A DNA stretch of 40,079 bases from Candidatus Saccharimonadota bacterium (GCA_009778675.1 WRFU01000006.1:1-40079), one strand, 5' to 3'. Shown: positions 29,659-37,338, numbered from the stretch's first letter. A program made the numbers and translations. Notes: generated by a model not told the origin, from the letters alone.

Positions 29659-30926
29659 GGGGAATCATTGGTCCCCTCCATAAGGCATCGCCGCTAATTA
29701 TGCATATAGATCTGAATTCGTGTTTTGCAACTTGTGAACAACAGGCCAGGCCAATGCTGCGTGGTAAACCGGTGGCAATTAGTAATCGTACCAGCAAAAA
29801 CTCGGCGATTATTACCGCTAGTTACGAAGCCAAAGCTATGGGCGTAAAAGTCGGTATGCGTCGGCTAGAAGCGCTGCGGATTTATCCGGGAATAATTTTC
29901 ATAGAAGCCGAACCAAGTAAGTATCGCTATGTGTACCATCGGTTGCTTAGCATCATGAATGATTATTCGCCGCACGTCACCATGAAAAGTATCGACGAAG
30001 GCGTGATTGATTTTGCCCAAGCTCCCCCTCTGCAAGGCAAACCCTTGCAAGAGATTGGGTTGGAGATCAAGCAACGGCTGAAAACCGAAATCGGCTGCTA
30101 TATGCGCTGTAACATCGGTATCGCCACTAACCGGTTTTTGGCTAAAACGGCGGCTGGCCTGCATAAACCCGATGGGCTAGACGTTATAACATCGGCCAAT
30201 TTACGCCAGGTTTTAGCAAACCTTAAACTGACTGATTTAACTGGTATTGCGGCGCATAACGCAGCGCGATTAAACGCGGTTGGGATTTTTACACCGCTAC
30301 AGTTTTTAGACACTAGCGAAGCCACATTACGTCAAGTGGTATTTAAAAGTGTCTGCGGCACACAGTGGTATCAGCGGTTGCGCGGCTATGAAGTTGACGA
30401 TTACGGCAGTGATATCAAATCGGTCGGTCGCCAGTATGTGTTAGAAAGTAATAAATTAACCCGTGAACAAATTTTACAGCGATTGTTTCACTTAAGCGAG
30501 CAAGTTGGTGAAAAGTTGCGCAGTAAAAATCGGCAGGCCAGGGGCGTGTACGTGTATGCCAAAACCCACGCCCCACTTTCAAGGAATGGCCTTGAAAGAA
30601 GGGGTGGGTATTTTTGGCATCGGTGTGCCATGTTAAATCTGCCATTTTATACTAACCAGGCAATTTGGCAGGTTGCCAGGCAACTATTTATGGGTGCGCC
30701 GGCTGATATTCGTGAAATTGGTGTAACTTGCTATGGCATTTGCCAAGTAGATGATCAACAACTGAGTTTATTTGGTGATGCGTTAGCGCGTGAACAAAAA
30801 ATTACTAGCGCCATAGATGAGATTAATAACCGCTTTGGCAGTCGAACTATCCATGCCCTGGAAAGTTTGCCGACTAATAATTATGTGAAGGCGAAAATTC
30901 CGTTTGGCAGCACGCGTTACCTATAA
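29655..30926 (+). CDS. Y-family translesion DNA polymerase (DinB/UmuC)
   Basis: A 423-residue enzyme (408 if it starts at ATG 29700). MHIDLNSCFATCEQQARP holds the first metal aspartate and VTMKSIDEGVIDF holds the second Asp/Glu pair. A thumb/HhH region (about 180-250, LTGIAAHNAARLNAVGI) and a little finger domain (about 260-370) follow. QQLSLFGD near residue 373 is a probable beta-clamp binding motif. It inserts bases opposite damaged template at a cost in accuracy. ATG 29655 overlaps the upstream stop; a GAGGGGA/TCCCCTC hairpin (29657-29678) lies between the two candidate starts. Two further palindromes sit inside the coding region. Confidence 0.93.
   Translation: MRGIIGPLHKASPLIMHIDLNSCFATCEQQARPMLRGKPVAISNRTSKNSAIITASYEAKAMGVKVGMRRLEALRIYPGIIFIEAEPSKYRYVYHRLLSIMNDYSPHVTMKSIDEGVIDFAQAPPLQGKPLQEIGLEIKQRLKTEIGCYMRCNIGIATNRFLAKTAAGLHKPDGLDVITSANLRQVLANLKLTDLTGIAAHNAARLNAVGIFTPLQFLDTSEATLRQVVFKSVCGTQWYQRLRGYEVDDYGSDIKSVGRQYVLESNKLTREQILQRLFHLSEQVGEKLRSKNRQARGVYVYAKTHAPLSRNGLERRGGYFWHRCAMLNLPFYTNQAIWQVARQLFMGAPADIREIGVTCYGICQVDDQQLSLFGDALAREQKITSAIDEINNRFGSRTIHALESLPTNNYVKAKIPFGSTRYL
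29657..29678 (+). promoter_or_regulatory. hairpin at polymerase start
   Basis: GAGGGGA (29657-29663) and TCCCCTC (29672-29678) around ATCATTGG, directly after ATG 29655. It could limit translation or, with weak T content, act as an attenuator. Confidence 0.5.
30571..30604. repeat. palindrome inside polymerase gene
   Basis: CCCC A CTTTCAAGG (30571-30584) and CCTTGAAAG AA GGGG (30590-30604) around AATGG. In frame, it encodes PLSRNGLERRGG within the little finger domain. Confidence 0.7.
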
Positions 30927-30934
30927 AAATGAAG

Positions 30935-30957
30935 AGAGCCCCCGGAGGGGCTCTTTC
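30935..30957 (+). terminator. terminator after the polymerase gene
   Basis: GAGCCCC (30936-30942), loop CGGA, GGGGCTC (30947-30953), then TTT. It also lies at the 3' end of the convergent pyrE. Confidence 0.85.
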
Positions 30958-30980
30958 AAAAAGTACGTCAGATATGTGGA

Positions 30981-31643
30981 TTAATCAATCATGGGATAAC
31001 CTGGGTTTGCTTTTTCCCACTTCCAGCCGTACCCAGGTCGTCTTTTCATCGGCACTCTATGAGCACAAAGCGGACAATCAGCATTTTCGTATGTCTCTAT
31101 TGCCACTTTTGCCAGCGACATGAGTTTTTGCACGCCCAAAGTCTCGGCGGTTACTTGATCATTGGACCGGTCGACGACTACTATCACCGCCGAAACGATA
31201 CCACCAGAATCCTCGATTAGTTTTTTAGTGCCTAGAACCGCTTGCCCAGTCGTTAAAATGTCATCAACGATCACGAATTCTTGGCCCGGTACGCAATCTG
31301 CGAAGTCCATTTTGCTCGGCCAGCTGGCCATACCACGGTCCATTTCGCACCATAACCGTTTTAACCTGGCAAATGAGCCAGCTTGTATGGCGGTAGCTAA
31401 GGCGAATTCCTGGCCAAGTGTCCGCGGACCAATGATACCATACGGCTGCGAAATGTCGCGATGAATACCGGCTTTGATTATTTGCAGCCAAAGTTGGTGA
31501 CCGATATTTCCAAGCAGGTAACCGTTATCGGCAATCAGGCGCAAGTTAATGTATCCGCTACTATGATTGCCGCTAGATAATACTAGGTGGCTGCCTTGGA
31601 TAATGCATCCATTGTCCATGAGAACTTGTAGCAAATCCATCAT
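30981..31643 (-). CDS. pyrE: orotate phosphoribosyltransferase
   Basis: A 220-residue enzyme converting orotate and PRPP to OMP. The PRPP loop is FVIVDDILTTGQAV (about residues 119-132); upstream are SSGNHSSGYINLR and GPRTLGQEFA, matching the OPRT N-terminal motifs. The C-terminal CPLCAHRVPMKRRPGYGW adds a CxxC pair that could bind metal. Its start overlaps the pyrF stop by a few bases, so the genes are coupled. No pyrB, pyrC or pyrD is in the window. This suggests either dispersed genes or use of imported orotate to make UMP. Confidence 0.92.
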   Translation of the reverse strand: MMDLLQVLMDNGCIIQGSHLVLSSGNHSSGYINLRLIADNGYLLGNIGHQLWLQIIKAGIHRDISQPYGIIGPRTLGQEFALATAIQAGSFARLKRLWCEMDRGMASWPSKMDFADCVPGQEFVIVDDILTTGQAVLGTKKLIEDSGGIVSAVIVVVDRSNDQVTAETLGVQKLMSLAKVAIETYENADCPLCAHRVPMKRRPGYGWKWEKANPGYPMID

Positions 31644-32356
31644 TACACCGTCCCTTCGATATTGGCCAGAATCTTCGCATAATTTTCGGCATAAGTACCA
31701 TTTTTTGTAAGATCATGACCAATTACCAGAAAATCTGCTCCAGCCACGATGGCGTCATGTGGTGTCATTACCCGGGCTTGGTCATTCCGGTCGCTGCCAG
31801 GCAAGCGAATAGCAGGCGTAACAATTTTGATAGCACTACCAAATCTGACTCGTACTGCTGCCGCTTCATGCGCTGAACACACCATGTGTGTAACACCAAA
31901 CTTAATCAGTTTTTCGGCGTAATACAACACTTGATCAACGGCAGGCCTGCCATATCTCTTAAGGCAGGCTCCTTCTGATATATCGGTTAACACAGTAACG
32001 GCGCATGGGTTAGTACCAACTTTACGGCATTCTTCGGCAAATCGTTGCAGAGTCTCATCAGACGCATCACCCGCTAAGATATCCAACATCCATGGCTTTT
32101 CTTTCAGGTATATCGCGGCTGTTTCCAGACACTCATCTTGTATCCCGCCAATTTTGGCGTCTACAAATACCTGATGCCCACTACATTGTAGAGCTGAAAT
32201 ACTGCTGCCTTTGGTTGACATACTCTCAAAGTATCCCCGGCGTAGTTTGATCGCCAAGTTTGCCGGAAAATCAGGTTTACGCACTATGCTAAATAATTCG
32301 TGTGGATCTTTTAGATCCGCGGCAAAGATCAGATTCTGGATACTAGCTGTAGGCAT
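31643..32356 (-). CDS. pyrF: orotidine 5'-phosphate decarboxylase-like, altered DxKxxD
   Basis: A 237-residue TIM-barrel protein of the OMP decarboxylase superfamily. LIFAADLKDP is the first strand, and AVTVLTDISEG, MVCSAHEAAAVR, IVTPAIRLPGSDRNDQARVMTP and GADFLVIGHDLT match the later PyrF motifs. The active-site DxKxxD motif reads DAKIGG: the Asp and Lys remain but the final Asp, catalytic in known PyrF, is Gly. It may still make UMP, in line with its coupling to pyrE, or have shifted chemistry. ATG 32356 has GGAAGGAAG upstream; the longer frame to 32455 is rejected. Confidence 0.85.
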   Translation of the reverse strand: MPTASIQNLIFAADLKDPHELFSIVRKPDFPANLAIKLRRGYFESMSTKGSSISALQCSGHQVFVDAKIGGIQDECLETAAIYLKEKPWMLDILAGDASDETLQRFAEECRKVGTNPCAVTVLTDISEGACLKRYGRPAVDQVLYYAEKLIKFGVTHMVCSAHEAAAVRVRFGSAIKIVTPAIRLPGSDRNDQARVMTPHDAIVAGADFLVIGHDLTKNGTYAENYAKILANIEGTV

Positions 32357-32393
32357 ATTAACCACTTCCTTCCAAATTGTAAAATTGCGATTT

Positions 32394-32399
32394 ATTATA
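32394..32399 (-). promoter_or_regulatory. -10 box of pyrF-pyrE
   Basis: Minus-strand TATAAT, giving a leader of about 31 nt. No good -35 box, and no PyrR-type attenuator in the short leader. Confidence 0.5.
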
Positions 32400-32464
32400 A
32401 ATATCTGATATCTTAATCTTCCCACAGGGGAGGGGCCTTTAGCAAGCGTAAGCACAAAAAGGAA

Positions 32465-32493
32465 AGTCCCCGCTACGTAGTATAGTGGGGACT
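32465..32493 (-). terminator. terminator overlapping the 32473 gene stop
   Basis: AGTCCCC/GGGGACT arms with CTA/TAG inside; on the minus strand it is followed by TTTCCTTTTTG. The stop codon at 32473 lies within one arm. Confidence 0.75.
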
Positions 32494-32925
32494 AGCACAG
32501 CTGTGGTGTCTGTCTCGAGCCGCGTCGGCTTGGACCTGTAGGTTCCATAACGCACGAGCGCGCTCGGCTTGCTCTTGTTGTCTTGTGACTTCGGCGGCAG
32601 CGGCTGCTTGCTGAACTTGTAGCTCAGCATCATCGGCTTGCTTTTTAAGCTCATCTAAGCGCTGATTGATGGCTGAATTGTTAGCAAATGCCCAGGCAAC
32701 GCTAGTGGCAACGGCCATAAAAATATACGCTACGATAATAACAACCGCGCCAAAAACAGTATGCTGCGTTAAAGGTTTAGTGGGTAGAGCCACTCCTATG
32801 CCAGCTAACAAAATTAGCAGGCCAACGGCGGATATTTTGAGCGACCTTGCACAATTCTTGATAAAAGTTTCCCCCAAGTTGTCAGATTGATATTGCAGTT
32901 CGGCCAGTGTTAATAAACGAGCCAT
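32473..32925 (-). CDS. two-helix membrane protein with coiled-coil tail
   Basis: A 150-residue protein. Two adjacent membrane helices (about 30-47 and 57-80) follow a helical N-terminus. The C-terminal tail (about 83-140) is an Ala/Gln/Glu/Arg-rich coiled coil (LDELKKQADDAELQVQQAAAAA), predicted on the same side as the N-terminus. The last residues CASPHYTT are specified by the terminator hairpin. ATG 32925 has GAGGGT upstream. It is monocistronic with a consensus promoter. No family recognised; possibly a membrane scaffold, but this is only shape. Confidence 0.72.
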   Translation of the reverse strand: MARLLTLAELQYQSDNLGETFIKNCARSLKISAVGLLILLAGIGVALPTKPLTQHTVFGAVVIIVAYIFMAVATSVAWAFANNSAINQRLDELKKQADDAELQVQQAAAAAEVTRQQEQAERARALWNLQVQADAARDRHHSCASPHYTT

Positions 32926-32973
32926 TTTTTTACCCTCTTTTGTAGATGTAAGAGAACGCCACAGTCGCTAGTT

Positions 32974-33002
32974 AGTATAGCATTCTTAAATTAAGCTGTA
33001 AA
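32974..33002 (-). promoter_or_regulatory. promoter of the coiled-coil membrane protein
   Basis: Minus-strand TTTACA (33002-32997), 17-bp spacer, TATACT (32979-32974) with a TGC extension. The leader is about 42 nt. Confidence 0.7.
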
Positions 33003-33042
33003 GTACCTGACAATACAAAACAACCCCGATCTACATCGATTG

Positions 33043-33058
33043 CTACCATTGTAGCATA
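33043..33058. promoter_or_regulatory. short dyad upstream of yebC
   Basis: TGCTAC CATT GTAGCA within the 195-bp gap between divergent genes. It may be an operator or a small hairpin. The rest of the gap holds only the two promoters. Confidence 0.4.
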
Positions 33059-33104
33059 CTGCTTATGTTTTGTCAATGTTAGACTGGATTTTATAGAGTA
33101 GTTT

Positions 33105-33113
33105 TGCTAAAAT
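33105..33113 (+). promoter_or_regulatory. extended -10 promoter of yebC
   Basis: TGC TAAAAT, ending 8 bases before ATG 33121. Confidence 0.6.
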
Positions 33114-33120
33114 AAACAAT

Positions 33121-33840
33121 ATGTCAGGTCATAGCAAATGGTCAACCATTAAGCGCCAAAAGGGTGTCAACGACGCCAAACGCGGCGCAGTTTTTACTAA
33201 AATTGGCAACCAAATTGCCATTGCGGCTCGTAGCGGCACTGATCCAACGATGAATTCGAATTTAGCGCTGGCAATCGAAAAAGCCAAAGCGGCTAATATG
33301 CCAAACAGCAATATCGATCGAGCGATTGCCCGGGTGGCTGATAAATCCGCCGCCGCGCTAACCGAAGAAACTTACGAAGGCTATGGTTCGGGCGGCGTGG
33401 GTATAATTGTAGAAGTTGCAACTGACAATAAAAACCGGACTTTGCCAGAGGTAAAAATGGCACTGACCAAAAATGGCGGCCGGTTTGCCGATTCGGGTAG
33501 TGTCATGTTTCAGTTTAAGCGCCAGGGCGTGATCACGGTGGAAGGCAGCGGCGAAGATACATTGCTAACGGTGCTAGAGGCCGGGGCGTTAGATGCCGTC
33601 GAAGAAGATAATGAGATGATTGTTTACACCGAACAAAAAGATCTAATGAAAGTCCGCAAAAATTTACTAGACGCCGGGCTAAAAGTTAAAGATGCCGAAT
33701 TGCAATATGTGCCAACTACCACCGTGCCGATTACCGATCGCGAAACAGCCGAAAAAGTGCTAAAAGTTATGGACGCGCTAGACGATTTAGATGATGTGAC
33801 GGCTGTGCATACCAATGCAGATATTCAGATTGATTTATAG
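33121..33840 (+). CDS. YebC/PmpR/TACO1-family protein
   Basis: A 239-residue protein that starts with the family signature MSGHSKWSTIKRQKGVNDAK, then IAARSGTDPTMNSNLA and the middle GSVMFQFKRQGVI. All three domains and the usual length (about 240-250) are present. YebC-family proteins act as DNA-binding regulators in some bacteria, and newer work links them to easing ribosome stalling at proline stretches. In many bacteria the gene neighbours ruvC, and here ruvC is 3 kb downstream on the same strand. A leaderless start is predicted from the -10 box position. Confidence 0.96.
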   Translation: MSGHSKWSTIKRQKGVNDAKRGAVFTKIGNQIAIAARSGTDPTMNSNLALAIEKAKAANMPNSNIDRAIARVADKSAAALTEETYEGYGSGGVGIIVEVATDNKNRTLPEVKMALTKNGGRFADSGSVMFQFKRQGVITVEGSGEDTLLTVLEAGALDAVEEDNEMIVYTEQKDLMKVRKNLLDAGLKVKDAELQYVPTTTVPITDRETAEKVLKVMDALDDLDDVTAVHTNADIQIDL

Positions 33841-33858
33841 ACCCCTTTAAGATAAAAT
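33830..33858 (+). promoter_or_regulatory. promoter of the lamin-tail protein gene
   Basis: TTGATT (33830-33835), 17-bp spacer, TAAAAT (33853-33858), ATG 7 bases after the box. The -35 lies in the last codons of yebC. Confidence 0.7.
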
Positions 33859-33864
33859 TAACCA

Positions 33865-35457
33865 ATGAAAAAGCTGGGGCTTATTTTTTGTTTAATTATG
33901 CTGGTGTTTAATCTGATGCCGTGGCAACTAGTGCGAGCCGAAACTGTAGCTGAACCTGAACCACCAGCTGGCGAAGCGATTAACCAGGATCAAGCGCTCG
34001 ATTCTGTACCTGACATTAAGGCGTCAGATCCGGTCATAGTTAATGCGGCATCAGACACGCCGTTAGTCATGATCAGTAAAGTTCAAGTTGGTGATAGTTT
34101 AAATAGCGCGCATGAATTTGTCGAAATTTATAATTCTAGCAGCGAAACGGTTAATTTAAAGGGGTGGCAGCTGCAGTTTTTGACTTCGACCCATGATGGC
34201 GGCGATACGCCAACTCGAGTGTTAGCCAATTTTACTGAGGATTTATGGGTAGAAGGTTTTGGTTATTATTCGGTGGCTTATGGGGATTATTTAGCAGGCG
34301 AAGTTGATGACAGTTTTGCAACCAATTACAGTGGTGGGTCATTAGCTCAGGCTGGCTCGGTGCGGCTAGTTAGCGCTAGTGGCATTACAGTTGATTTAGT
34401 TGGTTATAAGAGTAGCAGCACCTCACCCAAGCAATTCGAAACCAAGCCAGCCGTTTATGGTGCGACTCAGATTTTTGGCCGCTGTTTAAACCCAGATCTA
34501 ACTATGCGCGATACCGATAATAATTATGAAGATTTTGGTGATTACGAAACGCCCAATTTAGGGCAAAGCTATGCTTGTTCGCAAACCGAGCCCGAACCTG
34601 ATACAACAGTGAACTTGTGCGAAAATTTGCTGGTCAGTGAAATTGGGGCTAACGTTATGCGGCAATTTATCGAAATCTATAATAACAGTGCCGAACCAGT
34701 ATCATTGCTAGGTTGTCGGTTACATGTTAAATCTGGTAACAGTTGGTCTAGCTATACTTTTGGCGATGAAACGCTAGCTGGCATGGGGTATCTAGCGGTT
34801 TATGTAGCAGACAATGGGCTTAAATTAACAGCTAGCCCATCATCAACCGGTGGTAACCCGGTGCAAATACTAGCTTCGTCTGATGCCTACGATCCAGTCG
34901 ATGAGGTTTATTATAAAAAGCAGCCAACTAATACCTCGTATGCCTTAGTTGATGGTACGTGGGTTAGCACTTATACGGTAACGCCGGGGTTGCCGAATGA
35001 ATTTGCGATTTGTCCGAGCGGTAAAATTATTAACCCTAGTACTGGTAATTGTATAAATAATAAAGAAGATGAGCCGCTGCCGGATTGTGGCGTAGGCAAG
35101 TTTAGGAATCCTGAGACTAATCGTTGTAAATCTTACAATAATCTAATTACTACTTTAGCGCCGTGTAAAGAAGGCCAGTATCGCAATCCACTGACCAACC
35201 GTTGTAAAAAGATTGAATCAGACGATGGTTTAACACCGTGTAAAGAAGGTTACGAGCGTAATCCAGATACCAATCGATGTCGTAAAATCCGGGCTAACAA
35301 CGGGGCAGATTACGGTGTAGAGACTAACGAATCGGCCGACAAATCAGCTTTTGTGGGCTGGATGGCTGTGGGTGTAGTAGGTTTAGCGGGTTTAAGTTAT
35401 GTGGGTTTTGAATTTAGGCAAGAAATCGGCAAATTTGTGCGCAAACTCCGTCACTAG
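33865..35457 (+). CDS. surface protein with two lamin-tail domains and Cys repeats
   Basis: A 530-residue exported, membrane-anchored protein. A signal peptide (about 1-24) precedes two lamin-tail (LTD) domains (about 70-225 and 252-375; EFVEIYNSS, VNLKGWQL, FIEIYNNS, VSLLGCRL). Four copies of C-x2-G-x3-NP-x-T-x2-C follow (about 383-472), then a C-terminal membrane helix (about 495-515) with a basic tail (KFVRKLRH). LTDs in bacteria usually occur in secreted nucleases or adhesins; no nuclease domain is seen here. The four paired-cysteine repeats would need disulfide formation, in keeping with the DsbA-like genes. Start ATG 33865, leaderless. Confidence 0.85.
   Translation: MKKLGLIFCLIMLVFNLMPWQLVRAETVAEPEPPAGEAINQDQALDSVPDIKASDPVIVNAASDTPLVMISKVQVGDSLNSAHEFVEIYNSSSETVNLKGWQLQFLTSTHDGGDTPTRVLANFTEDLWVEGFGYYSVAYGDYLAGEVDDSFATNYSGGSLAQAGSVRLVSASGITVDLVGYKSSSTSPKQFETKPAVYGATQIFGRCLNPDLTMRDTDNNYEDFGDYETPNLGQSYACSQTEPEPDTTVNLCENLLVSEIGANVMRQFIEIYNNSAEPVSLLGCRLHVKSGNSWSSYTFGDETLAGMGYLAVYVADNGLKLTASPSSTGGNPVQILASSDAYDPVDEVYYKKQPTNTSYALVDGTWVSTYTVTPGLPNEFAICPSGKIINPSTGNCINNKEDEPLPDCGVGKFRNPETNRCKSYNNLITTLAPCKEGQYRNPLTNRCKKIESDDGLTPCKEGYERNPDTNRCRKIRANNGADYGVETNESADKSAFVGWMAVGVVGLAGLSYVGFEFRQEIGKFVRKLRH
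35011..35289 (+). repeat. four 14-residue cysteine repeats (coding)
   Basis: CPSGKIINPSTGNC, CGVGKFRNPETNRC, CKEGQYRNPLTNRC and CKEGYERNPDTNRC, with variable linkers, near the membrane anchor of the lamin-tail protein. Confidence 0.85.
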
Positions 35458-35472
35458 ACACTCTTTCCTCTG

Positions 35473-35505
35473 GGGACAGGCTTTGCAGGAACTGCAAGAT
35501 GTCCC
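35473..35505 (+). terminator. hairpin after the lamin-tail gene
   Basis: GGGACA/TGTCCC outer and TTGCAG/CTGCAA inner stems, 15 bases after the stop. It overlaps the probable -35 region of the next promoter. Confidence 0.55.
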
Positions 35506-35511
35506 TATATA

Positions 35512-35520
35512 TGATAAAAT
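35512..35520 (+). promoter_or_regulatory. extended -10 promoter of the HD-domain gene
   Basis: TGA TAAAAT, ending 7 bases before GTG 35527. Confidence 0.6.
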
Positions 35521-35526
35521 TAAACC

Positions 35527-36189
35527 GTGAATTATAAAGATATATTAAATGATAAAGTTGTAGCTGCTGGTTACGCCGAAATTGATCGTGTTAATAATGT
35601 ACCATTTAACCACGGCATGAAGCATGTAAAAAACGTCGTGAATATTATGGACCGACTAACTGATGCTTTGGGTATTAAGGGTGATGAGAAAAATGATTTA
35701 TTGATAGCTAGCGCTTTACACGATATTGGCCAAGTAGAATCACGCGACAACCATAGTTATAAAAGTCGGCTGTTTGCTGAAAAGTATCTAGTGGGGGGGG
35801 GTATACCGCCAGTTAGACTAAACCGTATTTTGGAAGCTATCGAAAATCATAGTAATAAAGAGAATTTAGATAAACTGCCACTATTCGCTAATTTGATGGC
35901 TTTTGCTGACAAGATGGATTTTAGCTGTGATAGGCTAGATGACGATTGGCGAGATAAGATGGGTAATGTCAAGATGAAGCCGATCTACCAAGATATACTA
36001 AAAGTCGATTTTGCCAAGACGCCGAATACTTTTAAAGTGTTAATTACAACTGATGGTAAAATAAGCCCCAAGGATTTTGACCGATCGGACGGTTTTTGGG
36101 TCAAAATACCCGCCAATACTAAAGCTTTAGCTACTAAGCTAGGTCTTAAGCCACAAATTTTGGTTGATGGCATATCACTGGCTATATAG
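35527..36189 (+). CDS. HD-domain phosphohydrolase
   Basis: A 220-residue metal-dependent phosphohydrolase-like protein. HGMKHVKNVVNIM supplies His33, ALHDIGQ supplies the HD pair (His65, Asp66), IENHSN gives His108, and FADKMDF a distal Asp, the H...HD...H...D set. The substrate is unknown; relatives act on nucleotides or cyclic nucleotides. A run of nine G (35793-35801) encodes Gly90-Gly92 and is a likely slippage point. The start is GTG 35527, at the transcription start predicted from the -10 box. Confidence 0.85.
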   Translation: MNYKDILNDKVVAAGYAEIDRVNNVPFNHGMKHVKNVVNIMDRLTDALGIKGDEKNDLLIASALHDIGQVESRDNHSYKSRLFAEKYLVGGGIPPVRLNRILEAIENHSNKENLDKLPLFANLMAFADKMDFSCDRLDDDWRDKMGNVKMKPIYQDILKVDFAKTPNTFKVLITTDGKISPKDFDRSDGFWVKIPANTKALATKLGLKPQILVDGISLAI

Positions 36190-36194
36190 GTAAG

Positions 36195-36203
36195 TGGTAA
36201 AAT
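36195..36203 (+). promoter_or_regulatory. extended -10 promoter of the peptidase E gene
   Basis: TGG TAAAAT, ending 8 bases before ATG 36211. Confidence 0.6.
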
Positions 36204-36210
36204 AGAAAGC

Positions 36211-36858
36211 ATGAGGTTATTTTTAGCCAGCCAGGATTTTGGCGATTACGTTGATCGATTGAAAAAGTTAGTGGGCGCCAATAGAAAAGTTTTAATAATT
36301 CAGAATTCCAAAGATGATTGGAAACCTGAAGCTCGCCGTACTAGTTTAGTAAACAAAATGGAACTATTGGAAAAAGAAGGTTTTAAACCAACAGAGCTGG
36401 ATTTGCGAAATTACTTTAATAACAATAACTTGCCGGCGTTTATTGACAAGTTTAAACCAGGCTTAATTCTCGTAACTGGTGGCAGCCCGTTTATGGTAAG
36501 CCAGGCCATGCGACTAAGCGGCCTAACTAAGAAATTGTGGCAAGATTTAAAACAAGATAAATATGTTTATGCTGGTTTTTCGGCTGGCGCAATGGCGGCT
36601 GCGTTAGACTTACATCCATTCGACCGACTTGATCGAGCAGTAATTGTAAAAGACACTTATGGTGTTGAGTCTGATTATAAAGGTCTCGGCCTAGTTAATG
36701 AGTATATATTACCGCACGCTGACCATGCTGACCATACAGAAATAATTAAAGAACGCGAAGCAGCAATAACAGCCATGGGGGGGGGTGCAATACCAATAGT
36801 ATTGCACGATAGTGATGTGTTTGTAGTAGATGGTGACAAAAAAGAGGTGTTGCGGTGA
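36211..36858 (+). CDS. peptidase E-like (S51) protein
   Basis: A 215-residue cytosolic serine peptidase of the class I amidotransferase-like fold. The nucleophile elbow is AGFSAGAMAA (Ser124), preceded by LILVTGGSPF; LPHADHADH (about 170) supplies the histidine region. Family members cut Asp-X dipeptides, and related proteins include cyanophycinase. Nine G at 36777-36785 encode glycines near residues 189-191. The stop overlaps ruvC by 4 bases (GTGA), so the two are coupled. Confidence 0.87.
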   Translation: MRLFLASQDFGDYVDRLKKLVGANRKVLIIQNSKDDWKPEARRTSLVNKMELLEKEGFKPTELDLRNYFNNNNLPAFIDKFKPGLILVTGGSPFMVSQAMRLSGLTKKLWQDLKQDKYVYAGFSAGAMAAALDLHPFDRLDRAVIVKDTYGVESDYKGLGLVNEYILPHADHADHTEIIKEREAAITAMGGGAIPIVLHDSDVFVVDGDKKEVLR

Positions 36859-37331
36859 GAATATTAGGCATTGATCCGGGTACTGGGATTTTAGGGTTTG
36901 GCGTGGTTGATGTTATTAATAATAAATATCAGCTGGTGACGGCCGGGGTAATTAGTACACCAGCGCACACGCCGCTCGAAGATCGGCTACTAGAAATTTA
37001 TAACGGCTTAACTGAAATTATAAAAGAAACCAAGCCAAACGTTTGCTCGATCGAAAAACTGTATTTTGCTAGAAATATTACCACCGCTATCAGCGTAGCT
37101 GAAGCCCGCGGTGTCGCAATGCTAACAGCCAAGCAAAATAATATCCCGATTGCCGAATATACGCCGCTGCAAATCAAGCAAAGCCTGACTGGTTACGGCC
37201 GGGCCGATAAAAAACAAATTCAAGAAATGGTTAAACTGCAACTTAATCTAAGCCAAGTACCAAAGCCAGATGATGCTGCCGATGCTTTAGCCGCCGCAAT
37301 TACCCACGCCATGATGGATTGCGTGGTATAA
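36855..37331 (+). CDS. ruvC: Holliday junction resolvase RuvC
   Basis: A 158-residue endonuclease that resolves Holliday junctions with RuvAB. The catalytic acids are visible: Asp7 (LGIDPGTG), Glu67 (CSIEKLYF), Asp140 and Asp143 (KPDDAADALAAAI). FARNITTAISVAEARG and PLQIKQSLTGYGRADKKQIQ are classic. GTG 36855 overlaps the peptidase stop. RuvA and RuvB are not in the window. YebC lies 3 kb upstream, a partial remnant of the common yebC-ruvC neighbourhood. Confidence 0.97.
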   Translation: MRILGIDPGTGILGFGVVDVINNKYQLVTAGVISTPAHTPLEDRLLEIYNGLTEIIKETKPNVCSIEKLYFARNITTAISVAEARGVAMLTAKQNNIPIAEYTPLQIKQSLTGYGRADKKQIQEMVKLQLNLSQVPKPDDAADALAAAITHAMMDCVV

Positions 37332-37332
37332 T
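37324..37332 (+). promoter_or_regulatory. extended -10 promoter of the 37339 gene
   Basis: TGG TATAAT, ending 7 bases before ATG 37339. It overlaps the ruvC stop codon. Confidence 0.7.
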
Positions 37333-37338
37333 TAGAAT

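Noticed and set aside
32357-32455. Longer N-terminus for PyrF
   Set aside because: The extension crosses the predicted -10 box; ATG 32356 has a strong ribosome site and gives the family's usual first strand.
36189-36211. HD hydrolase, peptidase E and RuvC as one simple operon
   Set aside because: Peptidase E has its own extended -10 box placed for a leaderless start, so only peptidase E and ruvC are clearly coupled.
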